NCBI RefSeq assembly: GCF_013003915.1
Contig: NZ_JABAIV010000001.1
Location: 62,001 to 126,000, forward strand
Reading direction: 5' to 3'
From: Telluria aromaticivorans
GTDB taxonomy: Bacteria > Pseudomonadota > Gammaproteobacteria > Burkholderiales > Burkholderiaceae_D
DNA: 64,000 nucleotides
Shown: positions 17,316 to 25,441 of the stretch, in pieces
How the letters are laid out: the number at the start of each line of letters is the position of its first letter
Position numbering within the stretch: the stretch's first letter is position 1
Translations under genes and position numbers: made by a program
The notes under the pieces: generated by a model
Database searches by the model: none
The model's input: the letters and a program-made list of their open reading frames with translations, nothing else
Told to the model about the DNA's origin: nothing

Positions 17316-17396
17316 TGAAAATCAGTGTAGCGACATCACCCTAGATTTTTAATGCCCAAAATCCTCTATTTCTTGCTCATTCAGCTCAACACCGGT

Positions 17397-18341
17397 ATGG
17401 GTACTTTAAGTCGCTTGCTGTCGCTCTATCCGGTACACACTGCCCTGGACGTGCGTTGCCACTTTGCCGCCCCATGGGTGCTCGATCACGAAGGAAGCGG
17501 TTCTGGCATCGCGCCATATCACGTCGTTGTGCGTGGACGAGGGTGGCTTGAAGTGGGTACCCGCAGCGACATCCCTCTGCAGGAAGGCGACATCATCCTG
17601 TTCCCAACCGGAGCGGCGCACCGCTTGTACACTGATGACGTAAAAGGGCCGCCGGCCGCCTACCATCAGGCAAGCGCGCCCGCCTCCCTACCGCAGCTGT
17701 GCAACGACGGTACCGGGCCCGTCACCGACATCCTCTGCGGGCAGTTCGAGTTCGGCGAAGAGCCGCTCAACCCGCTGCTGGCCGCGCTCCCGGAACTGGT
17801 GCACGTGCGAACGGTCGACCGGCGCGACCTCTCGGCTCTGCGCAGCCTGATCGACATCCTGCGCAATGAGGCGGAGGCGGCAAGGCCGGGTGGACTTGCC
17901 CTGCTGTCGCAGCTTGCGTCGGCTTTATTTACCCTGGTGATGCGGGCGTGGGTAGAACAGTCGCAAACGGCACCAGGCCTGTTTGGCATGCTGGCCGAGC
18001 CGCGTCTCCAGCCAGCCCTACACGCAATGCTGACGGAGCCGGAGCGTCCGTGGGAGCTTGCCGAGCTGGCAGCCCTGTGTAACACATCCCGGGCGACCTT
18101 TGCACGCCTGTTCCAGCGCGCCGCCCAGGCGACGCCCGCCCAAGTGCTCACAGTGACGCGCATGGCCAAGGCGGCCACGCTCCTGCGCGGGGGGCGCTTG
18201 CCGGTCGGCCAAATCGCCGACCAGGTCGGCTATCAGTCGGAAGCGGCCTTCAACCGCATATTCAAGCGCACGTACGGGGTGGGTCCGGGCGCCTATCGGC
18301 GCGCCGCCGCCGCGTCCTCACCGCCTCGCGGCCTGCGCTGA
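17397..18341 (+). CDS. AraC-family transcriptional regulator with cupin sensor domain
   Basis: A 314-residue regulator. ATG 17397 (MGTLSRLLSLYPVHTALDVR) is preferred to the ATG at 17352 because the family homology starts there. Residues about 10-150 are the Cupin_6-type sensor (GWLEVG, LQEGDIILFPTGAAHRL). The C-terminal 100 residues hold the two AraC helix-turn-helices (LAALCNTSRATFARLFQRAA; IADQVGYQSEAAFNRIFKRT followed by YGVGPGAYRR). Relatives commonly control a divergent redox operon, which here would be the AhpD-like/glutaredoxin pair. Confidence 0.88.
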   Translation: MGTLSRLLSLYPVHTALDVRCHFAAPWVLDHEGSGSGIAPYHVVVRGRGWLEVGTRSDIPLQEGDIILFPTGAAHRLYTDDVKGPPAAYHQASAPASLPQLCNDGTGPVTDILCGQFEFGEEPLNPLLAALPELVHVRTVDRRDLSALRSLIDILRNEAEAARPGGLALLSQLASALFTLVMRAWVEQSQTAPGLFGMLAEPRLQPALHAMLTEPERPWELAELAALCNTSRATFARLFQRAAQATPAQVLTVTRMAKAATLLRGGRLPVGQIADQVGYQSEAAFNRIFKRTYGVGPGAYRRAAAASSPPRGLR

Positions 18342-18418
18342 CCGGATAAAGAAACGCAACGCTCACACCCCGACGCCTTCTGCGGTCTAGGTATCGACCA
18401 CGCCGGCACCGGCAGTCA

Positions 18419-18793
18419 TCAGAAGCTGAAGATCGTGTAGCCTTGTTCCGACAGCTGGGCAATGCTCGGCAGGCCAGAGGTACCGGGCACGTTGTTGTCG
18501 GTGATCAGGTCGAAACCGTTTTTCTCCGCGTCTTCGCGCGCCCCGAACACGTCAGCACAGCCGCAGGACACGCCGGCTACGGTATCGGCGACGGCGCCGT
18601 GCAGGCCATGCACCGGATGCGACGGATCGCCGACGACGCCCGCCCAACGGGTGCCGGTGCCTTGGAAGTAGATCGCAACCTCCTTGCCGGCCTGCTTGAA
18701 GTCGTAGGCTGCCGCGAGGGCATTGAACAATCGGCCGAGGGCTTCTTCGCCGCCGTGTTTCGGATCCGAATAAACGATGATTGCTGCTTTCAT
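18419..18793 (-). CDS. DsrE-family protein, copy 3
   Basis: A 124-residue DsrE-like protein, the most divergent of the three copies (YSDP for LSDP, KQAGKEV for KQRGTEV, GLHGAVADT for ALYNAVADT) but with the same SCGCADVFG loop and the same C-terminus QGYTIFSF. ATG 18793 has AGGAAAC upstream. Its LysR-box promoter is 79 bp upstream. The gene upstream on the same strand is a LysR regulator that has lost its DNA-binding domain. Confidence 0.85.
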   Translation of the reverse strand: MKAAIIVYSDPKHGGEEALGRLFNALAAAYDFKQAGKEVAIYFQGTGTRWAGVVGDPSHPVHGLHGAVADTVAGVSCGCADVFGAREDAEKNGFDLITDNNVPGTSGLPSIAQLSEQGYTIFSF

Positions 18794-18847
18794 GATGTTT
18801 CCTTTGCTGTGGGTTTGAATGGGTTTGTCGTAAGGTCGACAGGGACC

Positions 18848-18914
18848 ACTCTAAAACCCTTGTCCTTAGCGGGAAACGGGGCGCAGCGAAATTGATTATT
18901 ACGGCGGGCGTAAT
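18848..18914 (-). promoter_or_regulatory. LysR-box promoter module, copy 4 (dsrE copy 3)
   Basis: On the complementary strand, 18914 to 18873 reads ATTACGC, four bases, CGTAATAATCAATTTCGCT, seven bases, GTTTC. TAGAGT follows 19 bases on (18853-18848). In this copy the box is a clean palindrome, ATTACG CCCGC CGTAAT. Confidence 0.72.
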
Positions 18915-18918
18915 GCGT

Positions 18919-19713
18919 TCAAGCTTGCAGATGAGGGTGGGCACGCAGCCGATCGACTACACAATCGATAAAGGCACGTACCTTAGACGAGCCAAACTTG
19001 CCCTCACGGTGCACGACGTTAACTGGCCATGGCTCTTCTTCGAAATCTTCCAGCACCAGCTTGAGCGTGCCGCGCTGGAGTTCCTCGACCACCTGGTAGG
19101 ACAGTAGGCGCGTGATGCCCAGGCTGCCGGCGGCCGCCTGCAGTGCAGCGTCGTTGCTGGTGACGATCAGGCGCGGCTTCATCCTGACTGTGAGCGGGTT
19201 CGCACTGCTTCCAAAACGCCACTCGACACGAGGCGATACCGGGCTTGATGAAACGATCGTATGTTGCAGGAGATCGGAAGGATGCTCGGGGAGGCCGTTC
19301 GCCTCAAGATAGGCTGGACTGGCGCAAAGGACGCGCCGGACTTGGCCGACCTGCGTGGCACGCAGCGTAGAGTCCGGCAAATGTCCGATCCGGATCGCCA
19401 CATCCAGCCTCTCGTCCACCAGGTTCACGACGCGGTCGACGAAATGCGCTGCTACCTCGACCTGAGGGTGGCGCTGCATGTACTCAACAATGCAGGGCAT
19501 GACGAATATGCGCCCGAACAGTACGGACGCTGTCACCGAGAGCAGGCCCCGTGGCTGAGCATTGGTGCCGGACACGGCCTCGTTAGCCTCCGCAACGCTC
19601 GCAAGGATCGTCCGCGAGTCGTCAAAGTATTGTTGGCCTGCATCCGTTAGGCGCACGTTTCGCGTAGTGCGCAATAAAAGTCGCACGCCGAGCTGCTCCT
19701 CGCGGCCGCGCAC
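18919..19713 (-). pseudogene. LysR-type regulator beheaded by a deletion
   Basis: The frame begins GREEQLGVRLLLRTTRNVRL, which is the end of a LysR winged helix, and continues as a full effector domain (GLLSVTASVLFGRIFVMPCI, RVVNLVDERLDVAIRIG, VHREGKFGSSKVRAFIDCVV). The first 45 or so residues with the recognition helix are missing. The DNA immediately upstream encodes the tail of another protein on the opposite strand. The deletion therefore removed the promoter region and both 5' ends. A GTG at 19713 is the first possible start, but the product could not bind DNA normally. Confidence 0.72.
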
Positions 19714-19874
19714 GCCTGTTATGGAACCAAGCCGATCCCGCGGACATAACGGGCGGAACCGGCCGTTTTTGGGAGGTCGATGTCGACCGATGGATTCTGC
19801 GGCAGGTGCCGCAGCGTCTTGAATGGGAATACCTCGACGCTTCGCCGTTCAACCCGCCTGCAGTGAAGGATTGA
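19713..19874 (+). pseudogene. C-terminal fragment of an unidentified gene upstream of the reductase
   Basis: A frame open from about 19713 to TGA 19872-19874 reads RLLWNQADPADITGG, GRFWEVDVDRWILRQVPQRL, EWEYLDASPFNPPAVKD. Only four bases separate its stop from the reductase ATG, and the reductase ribosome site (AAGGA) lies inside it, as expected for a coupled operon partner. The rest of the gene is gone. I do not recognise the family; an oxygenase partner of the VanB-type reductase would be logical but is not shown. Confidence 0.5.
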
Positions 19875-19878
19875 TATC

Positions 19879-20814
19879 ATGTGCTACTTAATCCAAACAA
19901 TTATTCAGCACGGCCCCGCCGTCAAGGAATTCCGCCTCGTACCCGCTGATGGCAGCCGCGCTCCGGCCTGGCAACCCGGCGCGCACGTCGAGCTCGACAT
20001 CCAATCCCGGTCGGGTGCTCGCTACCGCCACGCCTATTCGCTGGTCGGCGTGCCAAGCGGTCAGCTGCGCATCGCGGTGCAGCGCGAAGTATCGGGAAAA
20101 GGCGGCTCAAGGGTTCTCCACGATGAGTATCAAGCTGGCATGGGGATCGATCTGAGTGAACCGCTCAACTCGTTTCACATGCATGTCGGGACCGCGCGTA
20201 ATGTTCTGATTGCAGGTGGGATTGGCATTACGCCAATGGTGTCGATGGCGCTTGCGATGGACGCGGCGGGCGCAGGCTTTGAACTCCATTATGTGGCGCG
20301 TGACGCAGGACGCCTCATCCTGCTCGACGACCTGGCTGCCGTGGCTGGCGGTAGTGTCGCGACGTACGTGACTAATTCGGCGGGTCGGCCAGATCTTCAC
20401 GAAATGATCGGCGCCTATAGCGAAGGTAGCGAACTGCATGCCTGTGGCCCCGCCCCCTTGCTCGAGGCGATTCGTCAGGCGACGGCAGAACAAGGCTGGC
20501 CGATGGCACACGTCCACTTCGAGAGCTTCGGTGCCCGAAGCGCGGCAGAGGACCGTCCGGTTCGGCTGTACCTGCGGCAAAGCGACCAGAGAATCGACGT
20601 AGCTCCTGGCACCTCCCTCCTGGACGCAATGATCGCAGCCGACGCCTTTGTAGCTTATTACTGCAAGCGTGGGGAGTGTGGGAACTGCTTCGCCAATGTC
20701 GTCAAGGGGCAGCCGCTGCACCGCGACGTGTGCCTGACCACGGAGCAGCGGTCACAAGGCATCACTACTTGTGTTTCCTGGACCATAGGGGGCGAACTCG
20801 AGCTCGACTTGTGA
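19879..20814 (+). CDS. VanB-type PDR oxidoreductase (FMN/NADH/2Fe-2S)
   Basis: A 311-residue phthalate-dioxygenase-reductase-like protein. Residues 1-100 are the flavin-binding barrel (RHAYSLVG), then comes the nicotinamide-binding domain (AGGIGITPMVSM near 113, HACGPAPLLEAI near 192), and from about 230 a C-terminal plant-type ferredoxin with CKRGECGNC plus a later Cys (DVCLT). Such proteins pass electrons from NAD(P)H to an oxygenase component. Its partner gene is not present; only a short upstream fragment of another gene remains, so the enzyme may be stranded. Confidence 0.88.
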   Translation: MCYLIQTIIQHGPAVKEFRLVPADGSRAPAWQPGAHVELDIQSRSGARYRHAYSLVGVPSGQLRIAVQREVSGKGGSRVLHDEYQAGMGIDLSEPLNSFHMHVGTARNVLIAGGIGITPMVSMALAMDAAGAGFELHYVARDAGRLILLDDLAAVAGGSVATYVTNSAGRPDLHEMIGAYSEGSELHACGPAPLLEAIRQATAEQGWPMAHVHFESFGARSAAEDRPVRLYLRQSDQRIDVAPGTSLLDAMIAADAFVAYYCKRGECGNCFANVVKGQPLHRDVCLTTEQRSQGITTCVSWTIGGELELDL

Positions 20815-21603
20815 GGGGGCTTCGGTTAGCGCAGCTGATGAAGGTACTGCTATGTGCCATGCCGCGACTTCGACGATAGGCGATTTGATAGGCTCCGGAC
20901 CGATGCTCACTAGCTATCTGTCAATATCATTTGCCGAAGCTTCTTTCAAATGACATATTTCCCATAATGTCGAGTGAAATACTCGCTGCACGGCGGACTT
21001 GAATCCGCAGGCGGCGTCCCGGAGCGAACAGCGGCTTGCCCCTATGGAGCCTGCACGGGCTCACGCGATCACCAGCGCGCGCGGCACATCGATCACCCCA
21101 GGCCCACTGCACTGCGAACACGGCCAGATGATATCCGGGGCGGTTCGCCGCAGCGTTGCCCATCGACCCGGCAGGAGCGTTCCGGCCTGACGGCACGGCC
21201 TCCCGGCCCAGCACATCCCTGCTGTTCGGGTGTACCCGCCTCGACGAATCAAGGCCCTTCCCTGGTTACAGCAACCCGGGATGACTGCCGGGGCGCCGCG
21301 GTGCTCCGCACCTGCACCGGCTAACCCGCACAGGACAAGCGCCCTGCCCGACCTGTCCACGTGAAACGAATACTGGGTTCGTATGGCCCTTACATCCCGG
21401 AATTGCGATAGAGCTTTCCCAGATAACTAAGATCATCCATCCATGCATGTTGGCTGAAAATCTTGCTGCCCTTTCCCATTGCTGTAAGGACAAGTTAAAA
21501 TCCAGTCCGTTTTCGTTACCTTTACAAGGATCAGACGCAACCCCGCCGTCGTTCCTGGGCGATGCCCGAGGCTCGCCCGGACGGTGGGCGTCGCCTCACC
21601 TTC
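20815..21603. other. Long non-coding gap at the edge of the accessory region
   Basis: Nearly 790 bp without a gene I can support. A short AT-rich part (20880-20975) contains TCATTTG at 20927-20933 and its complement CAAATGA at 20947-20953. The rest is GC-rich with scattered short frames on both strands that resemble no family. Codon use and gene integrity change on either side: decayed accessory genes to the left, intact G/C-ending genes to the right. Confidence 0.4.
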
Positions 21604-23139
21604 ATGCAGCGCTTTCTTCCAGCCCATCCCGCTAACCGCCTCGCGCTCTTCCTCGCCCTGCTGTCGCTGGCCACCCTGCTCCTGTACCGCCCGGCGAAAG
21701 ACGGCGACTTCCAGGAATACGCCTTGATGACGATCGCGCTGGCCAACCATGCCAGCCCGGACATCCGCCTGGCCGACGTCGCGGTCGCCGACCGGCTGTC
21801 GCCCGAGCCGGGCTTCGTTGCATTACACGAGCGGCTGCGCTCCGGCATGCAGCGCGCCGAATCCATGCCCTTCCCCGGCATCGTGCGCGGCAAGGATGTC
21901 GGCTATTATGCGATCCACTTCTTCGGTTATTCGGCGCTCGCGGCGCTGCCTTACAAACTCATCGAGATTGCAGGCGGCCAGCCGTTCAAGGCCTACCAGC
22001 TGGTGAACCTGGCCGCGCTCGTCATACTGGCGGTGGCGATGTTCCGGCTGACCGGGTCGGCCGGGCGCACGATCTTCGCGATCGTGTTCTTCATGCTCTC
22101 GGGCGGTGTGCTCTACGCGAACTGGGCGAGCACGGAATTCTTCACGGCCTGCTGCCTCCTGGCCGGCCTGCTGTTCGTCCTGCTCGGGCGGCCCTATGCC
22201 GGCGCGCTGCTGGCCGGTGCCGGCGCCATGCAGAATCCGCCGCTGGTGTTCTTCTCGGTGTTCGCCCCGCTCATCCGCATCTGCTATGTCTACGCCCACG
22301 AGCGCGTTTCGGCGGCTGCCGCCATCCGTAAGGTGGTCAACCGCCACACGGTGCTGGCCTCGATCCTGCAGGCGGCCATGGCGCTCGCGCCCTTCCTGTA
22401 CAACCTTGCGGTATTCGGCATCCCGAGCCAGATCGCGGCAATGTCTACCAGTCGCGACCTGATCACCCCCGCACGGCTGCTGTCGTTCTACTTCGACCTG
22501 AACCAGGGTGTGATCATCGGTTTCCCGGTGGTGCTGGCCATGGTGGCCGTGCAGTTGGTCTCGAAAGACGGCCGCCGATGGCTGCCGCACGCCTTCGCCG
22601 CGATCCTGTTCAGCCTCGCCCTGGCCCTGCCTTCGCTGTCCACGATCAACTGGAACTCGGGCGCCAACGGCATGATGCGCTACGCCTTCTGGGGCGGGAT
22701 GCCGCTGCTCTACCTGGCCTTGGCCTGGATGCAGCGCGTCCCGCGCTGGCCGTCGGTGCTGCTTGCAGCCATCCTGCTGGTGCAGCTGGGCGCCATGACG
22801 CACGCGCGCAGTTATGTGTACATCGAATTCAGCCCAGCCGCGCGGGCGATGCTGCGGCTGTTCCCCACGCTGTATGCGCCGGAGCCGGAGATCTTCATGG
22901 AACGCGTGTTGCACATCGATGGCGCCATCCACAAGTACGCGGTGGCGACCTACGGCCTGCCCGGCCGCCCGGTCAAGTCGGTGTTCGATCCGGGCAGCGA
23001 GGCGGCACACATCCAACTATGCGGACCGGGTGCACGTGTCGCCCTGCCTGACGGCGGCCCGCGCTTCCCGGGCGGCTGGCGTTACGCCGACGGCAAGCCC
23101 GACTGCACCCACGGCCCCGCGCCGCGGGATCATCCGTGA
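21604..23139 (+). CDS. Multi-pass integral membrane protein, possibly a GT-C type glycosyltransferase
   Basis: About 511 residues with roughly ten hydrophobic segments. ATG 21604 is used (MQRFLPAHPANRLALFLALL); an ATG at 21562 would add 14 residues. The first loop after helix 1 contains YRPAKDGDFQEYALMTIALA, with an acidic DGD as in the first periplasmic loop of GT-C enzymes. The later part has SGANGMMRYAFWGGMPLLYL and a soluble C-terminal tail. I recognise no named family. Dolichyl- or undecaprenyl-phosphate-sugar transferase is only a topology-based guess. Confidence 0.6.
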   Translation: MQRFLPAHPANRLALFLALLSLATLLLYRPAKDGDFQEYALMTIALANHASPDIRLADVAVADRLSPEPGFVALHERLRSGMQRAESMPFPGIVRGKDVGYYAIHFFGYSALAALPYKLIEIAGGQPFKAYQLVNLAALVILAVAMFRLTGSAGRTIFAIVFFMLSGGVLYANWASTEFFTACCLLAGLLFVLLGRPYAGALLAGAGAMQNPPLVFFSVFAPLIRICYVYAHERVSAAAAIRKVVNRHTVLASILQAAMALAPFLYNLAVFGIPSQIAAMSTSRDLITPARLLSFYFDLNQGVIIGFPVVLAMVAVQLVSKDGRRWLPHAFAAILFSLALALPSLSTINWNSGANGMMRYAFWGGMPLLYLALAWMQRVPRWPSVLLAAILLVQLGAMTHARSYVYIEFSPAARAMLRLFPTLYAPEPEIFMERVLHIDGAIHKYAVATYGLPGRPVKSVFDPGSEAAHIQLCGPGARVALPDGGPRFPGGWRYADGKPDCTHGPAPRDHP

Positions 23140-23265
23140 GCACGGCAGGCCGGCTGCCGTACTTGCGAACTGCCCGGGGCGCACGGCTGAACGCCAGCCG
23201 TTTGCGCGAGGTAAGCATGTGGGTAAAAATGTGCCCATGCGAACTGATCACTCGAAAGGATGAGC

Positions 23266-23544
23266 ATGGGCACGACCGTAAAGAACACCACCCCCGACAC
23301 CGCCAAGGTGATCCTGGTAGGCGAAATGATGGACGGCAGCTTCGACGCCAAACTCATGTCGGAAACCGACGTGCCCTACACGAAGTATTGGGACAACGAA
23401 CTCGAGCAGCGGATCGTCTACCTGCATCCGGACGCCGACCAGCTCGAGGCGATCGTCGCGGCCCTGAACGAGCGCCGCCTCTCGCTCGACGACCTGCAGG
23501 ATTTCGGCAGTTCGGCCGGCGGCGAATCGGAACTTCCGATCTGA
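23266..23544 (+). CDS. Small hypothetical protein
   Basis: A 92-residue acidic protein starting at ATG 23266 (GAAAGG six bases upstream; ATG 23260 is too close to that site). It starts MGTTVKNTTPDTAKVILVGE and contains KYWDNELEQRIVYLHPDADQ and a Ser/Gly-rich tail. No signal peptide, membrane segment or known motif is visible. It converges with the integrase gene 48 bp downstream. Confidence 0.6.
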   Translation: MGTTVKNTTPDTAKVILVGEMMDGSFDAKLMSETDVPYTKYWDNELEQRIVYLHPDADQLEAIVAALNERRLSLDDLQDFGSSAGGESELPI

Positions 23545-23592
23545 ATCCAGGAGCCTTCCGGGCTCCCGGCCGGCCGCACGCTCCCTGCCGCC

Positions 23593-24753
23593 CTATTCCG
23601 CCAGGCCCGGGCCCTTGCCCACGATTTCGTCGTGGCGTTCGTGGTCGGTCTTGTGCAGGTAGGCGGCCGTGGTGGCGATGTTGGCGTGGCCGGCCGTGTC
23701 CTGCAGGGTCTTGAGCTGCACCCCGCTGTTCGCGTGGTTGGTGAGCATGCTGTGGCGCAGCCAGTGCGTCGATGCCTGGCGCAGCGCTGCGGCGCTATCG
23801 CCGTCGCCCTGCGCGGCTGCCCGGTCGGCTCCGGCCATGAACACTGCCTTGAGCGCCTCGGATGCGGCTTCGTCGGTGATGCGCACCGGCTCCTCGCGCC
23901 GGCTGGACAGCACCAGCGGCGTGCGGTCGGCGCGGCTGGCTTGCGGCAGCAACCCGAAAGCCTGGCGATAGTCGCGGAAAGCGGCGAGCATGGCAGGCGG
24001 CACCGGCAGGCGGCGCGGCTTGGCGCCCTTGCCCATCACGTCGAGCCACCAGCGATTGTCGCCTTCGCTGTAGATCGCGCCCATGCTGGCGCCGACGATC
24101 TCGTTCAGGCGCGCACCGGTCTGGGCGAAGGCCACCAGCAGGAAGCGGTCGCGCTCGCGCTGGCGGATCGCGGCCGGCGTCTCGGCCACGCGGCTGTTGA
24201 CCGCATCGCGCGCGTAGGTGATTGCCTGCGCCGTGAGGTAGCGGGTAATGCGGCTGGCGTTCGAGGCGCGCACGTTGCGCACCAGCCGCGCCGGATTGCG
24301 CCGCAGGTAGCCGGTCTGTTCGGCATAGCCAAGCAGGCCTTTCACCGCGATCATTGCCTGGCGCCGGCTGGCGTCGGACAGCGGCCCCGAAAACGGCCGG
24401 TAGCGCGGGTCGTTGCGCGGCCATTTGGTGGTGCTGGTCCATTCCGGCGGCGGGTTGCGGATGAATTCCTTGTAGGCGTTCAGGTCGGCCACGCTAAGCT
24501 GGTGGAAGGTCTTGCGCGCCTCTTCGCGGCACCAGGTCAGGAAGCGGTACAGCTCTTTCTGGGTGTTGGCGACGGACCTGGGGCTGAGCTCCCCGTGGCC
24601 GATGTATTCGCGCGCCAGCTCGAGGTCGGTCTTCGCATCGGTCACCGGTTCATCCGCAACGCCGCGGAAGACGGCGCCTCGGGCGCTTGCGGCAGCCCGC
24701 TGGGGCGAGCCTTCCGGCGGCGGATCGAGGTCGAGCGGAATGAAGGTTGGCAT
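23593..24753 (-). CDS. Tyrosine recombinase/phage integrase family protein
   Basis: A 386-residue site-specific recombinase. Residues about 45-140 form a SAM-like core-binding domain (YIGHGELSPRSVANTQKELY; LNAYKEFI). The catalytic domain has the first Arg in TGARLNEIVG, then HWLRH, and the C-terminal GH and Tyr in AGHANIATTAAYLHK, so all catalytic residues are present. It is not next to a tRNA gene, and no excisionase, att repeat or phage gene is nearby. A consensus LexA box sits 14 bp upstream of the ATG, implying induction by DNA damage. The Pro-rich N-terminal 25 residues look disordered. Confidence 0.88.
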   Translation of the reverse strand: MPTFIPLDLDPPPEGSPQRAAASARGAVFRGVADEPVTDAKTDLELAREYIGHGELSPRSVANTQKELYRFLTWCREEARKTFHQLSVADLNAYKEFIRNPPPEWTSTTKWPRNDPRYRPFSGPLSDASRRQAMIAVKGLLGYAEQTGYLRRNPARLVRNVRASNASRITRYLTAQAITYARDAVNSRVAETPAAIRQRERDRFLLVAFAQTGARLNEIVGASMGAIYSEGDNRWWLDVMGKGAKPRRLPVPPAMLAAFRDYRQAFGLLPQASRADRTPLVLSSRREEPVRITDEAASEALKAVFMAGADRAAAQGDGDSAAALRQASTHWLRHSMLTNHANSGVQLKTLQDTAGHANIATTAAYLHKTDHERHDEIVGKGPGLAE

Positions 24754-24766
24754 CGTTCACTATTGA

Positions 24767-24786
24767 TACTGTGTTTTTATACAGTA
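24767..24786. promoter_or_regulatory. LexA (SOS) box upstream of the integrase gene
   Basis: TACTGT, eight A/T-rich bases, ACAGTA: a perfect CTGT-N8-ACAG LexA operator. It begins 14 bp before the integrase start codon and overlaps its probable -10 (TATACT/TATAAA on that strand). The divergent DUF411 gene starts 100 bp away. Confidence 0.82.
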
Positions 24787-24886
24787 TATCATCGCGCGAC
24801 CCTGCCACCAAGGGTTTGCGCAATCCGTCTATGACGCCCGCCGCTGCGGCATAATAGTGACTTGTCCCTGAACTTCCGGAGCCCCC

Positions 24887-25330
24887 ATGTCCCTGCGTTT
24901 CCTGCAGCACGCCACACTTGCCGCCCTCCTCGCCTTGCCAATGGCCGCCAGCGCCGCCAAGCCGGTGATCGAGGTCTATAAAACCGCCGCCTGCGGCTGC
25001 TGCAAGGAATGGGTCAAGCACCTGGAGGCCAACGGCTTCACGGTCAAGGCGCAGGATGTGGCCAACCCGTCCGACTACCGCGAGAAGTTCGGCATTCCGG
25101 CCGAGTACGGCTCCTGCCACAGCGGGCGCGTCAACGGCTATGCGCTCGAGGGCCATGTCCCGGCCAGCGACATCAAGCGCCTGCTGGCCGAAAAGCCGAA
25201 GGCGCGCGGGCTGGCGGTGCCGGCGATGCCGATGGGATCGCCGGGCATGGAAGGACCGCGCAAGGATCCGTACGAGGTGCTGCTGGTGAAGGATGGCGGC
25301 AAAACCGCGGTCTACAAGCGCTACGAGTAG
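24887..25330 (+). CDS. DUF411 periplasmic metal-binding protein
   Basis: A 147-residue DUF411 protein. Residues 1-23 are a signal peptide (LAALLALPMAASAAK). The mature part has a thioredoxin-like start, VIEVYKTAACGCCKEWVKHL, with three cysteines (CGCC), a further Cys-His in YGSCHSGRV, and Met-rich MPMGSPGMEGP near the end. These features suggest copper binding, and DUF411 genes often lie in copper-resistance loci. None of those is adjacent here. Confidence 0.85.
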   Translation: MSLRFLQHATLAALLALPMAASAAKPVIEVYKTAACGCCKEWVKHLEANGFTVKAQDVANPSDYREKFGIPAEYGSCHSGRVNGYALEGHVPASDIKRLLAEKPKARGLAVPAMPMGSPGMEGPRKDPYEVLLVKDGGKTAVYKRYE

Positions 25331-25441
25331 AAGCCGGGAGGAATACAACCGGGTCCGTCCTACAACGGTACGCTCCGCCAGCCGATGCGCGGCAGGCGGA
25401 GCGGGGTGCATAATCGGCTGCATGTTCCCATGGAGGCCGAC

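Noticed and set aside
20927..21360. Short leftward frames in the 20.8-21.6 kb gap
   Set aside because: Arg/Gly/Pro-rich translations typical of random GC-rich DNA; no gene remnant could be identified.
23593..24753. Integrase as an integron integrase or part of a prophage
   Set aside because: The integron-specific extra segment is not seen, no attC-like cassettes follow, and no phage genes are adjacent.
24820..24886. LexA control of the divergent DUF411 gene
   Set aside because: The box is 100 bp from that start and overlaps only the integrase promoter; a shared effect cannot be supported.
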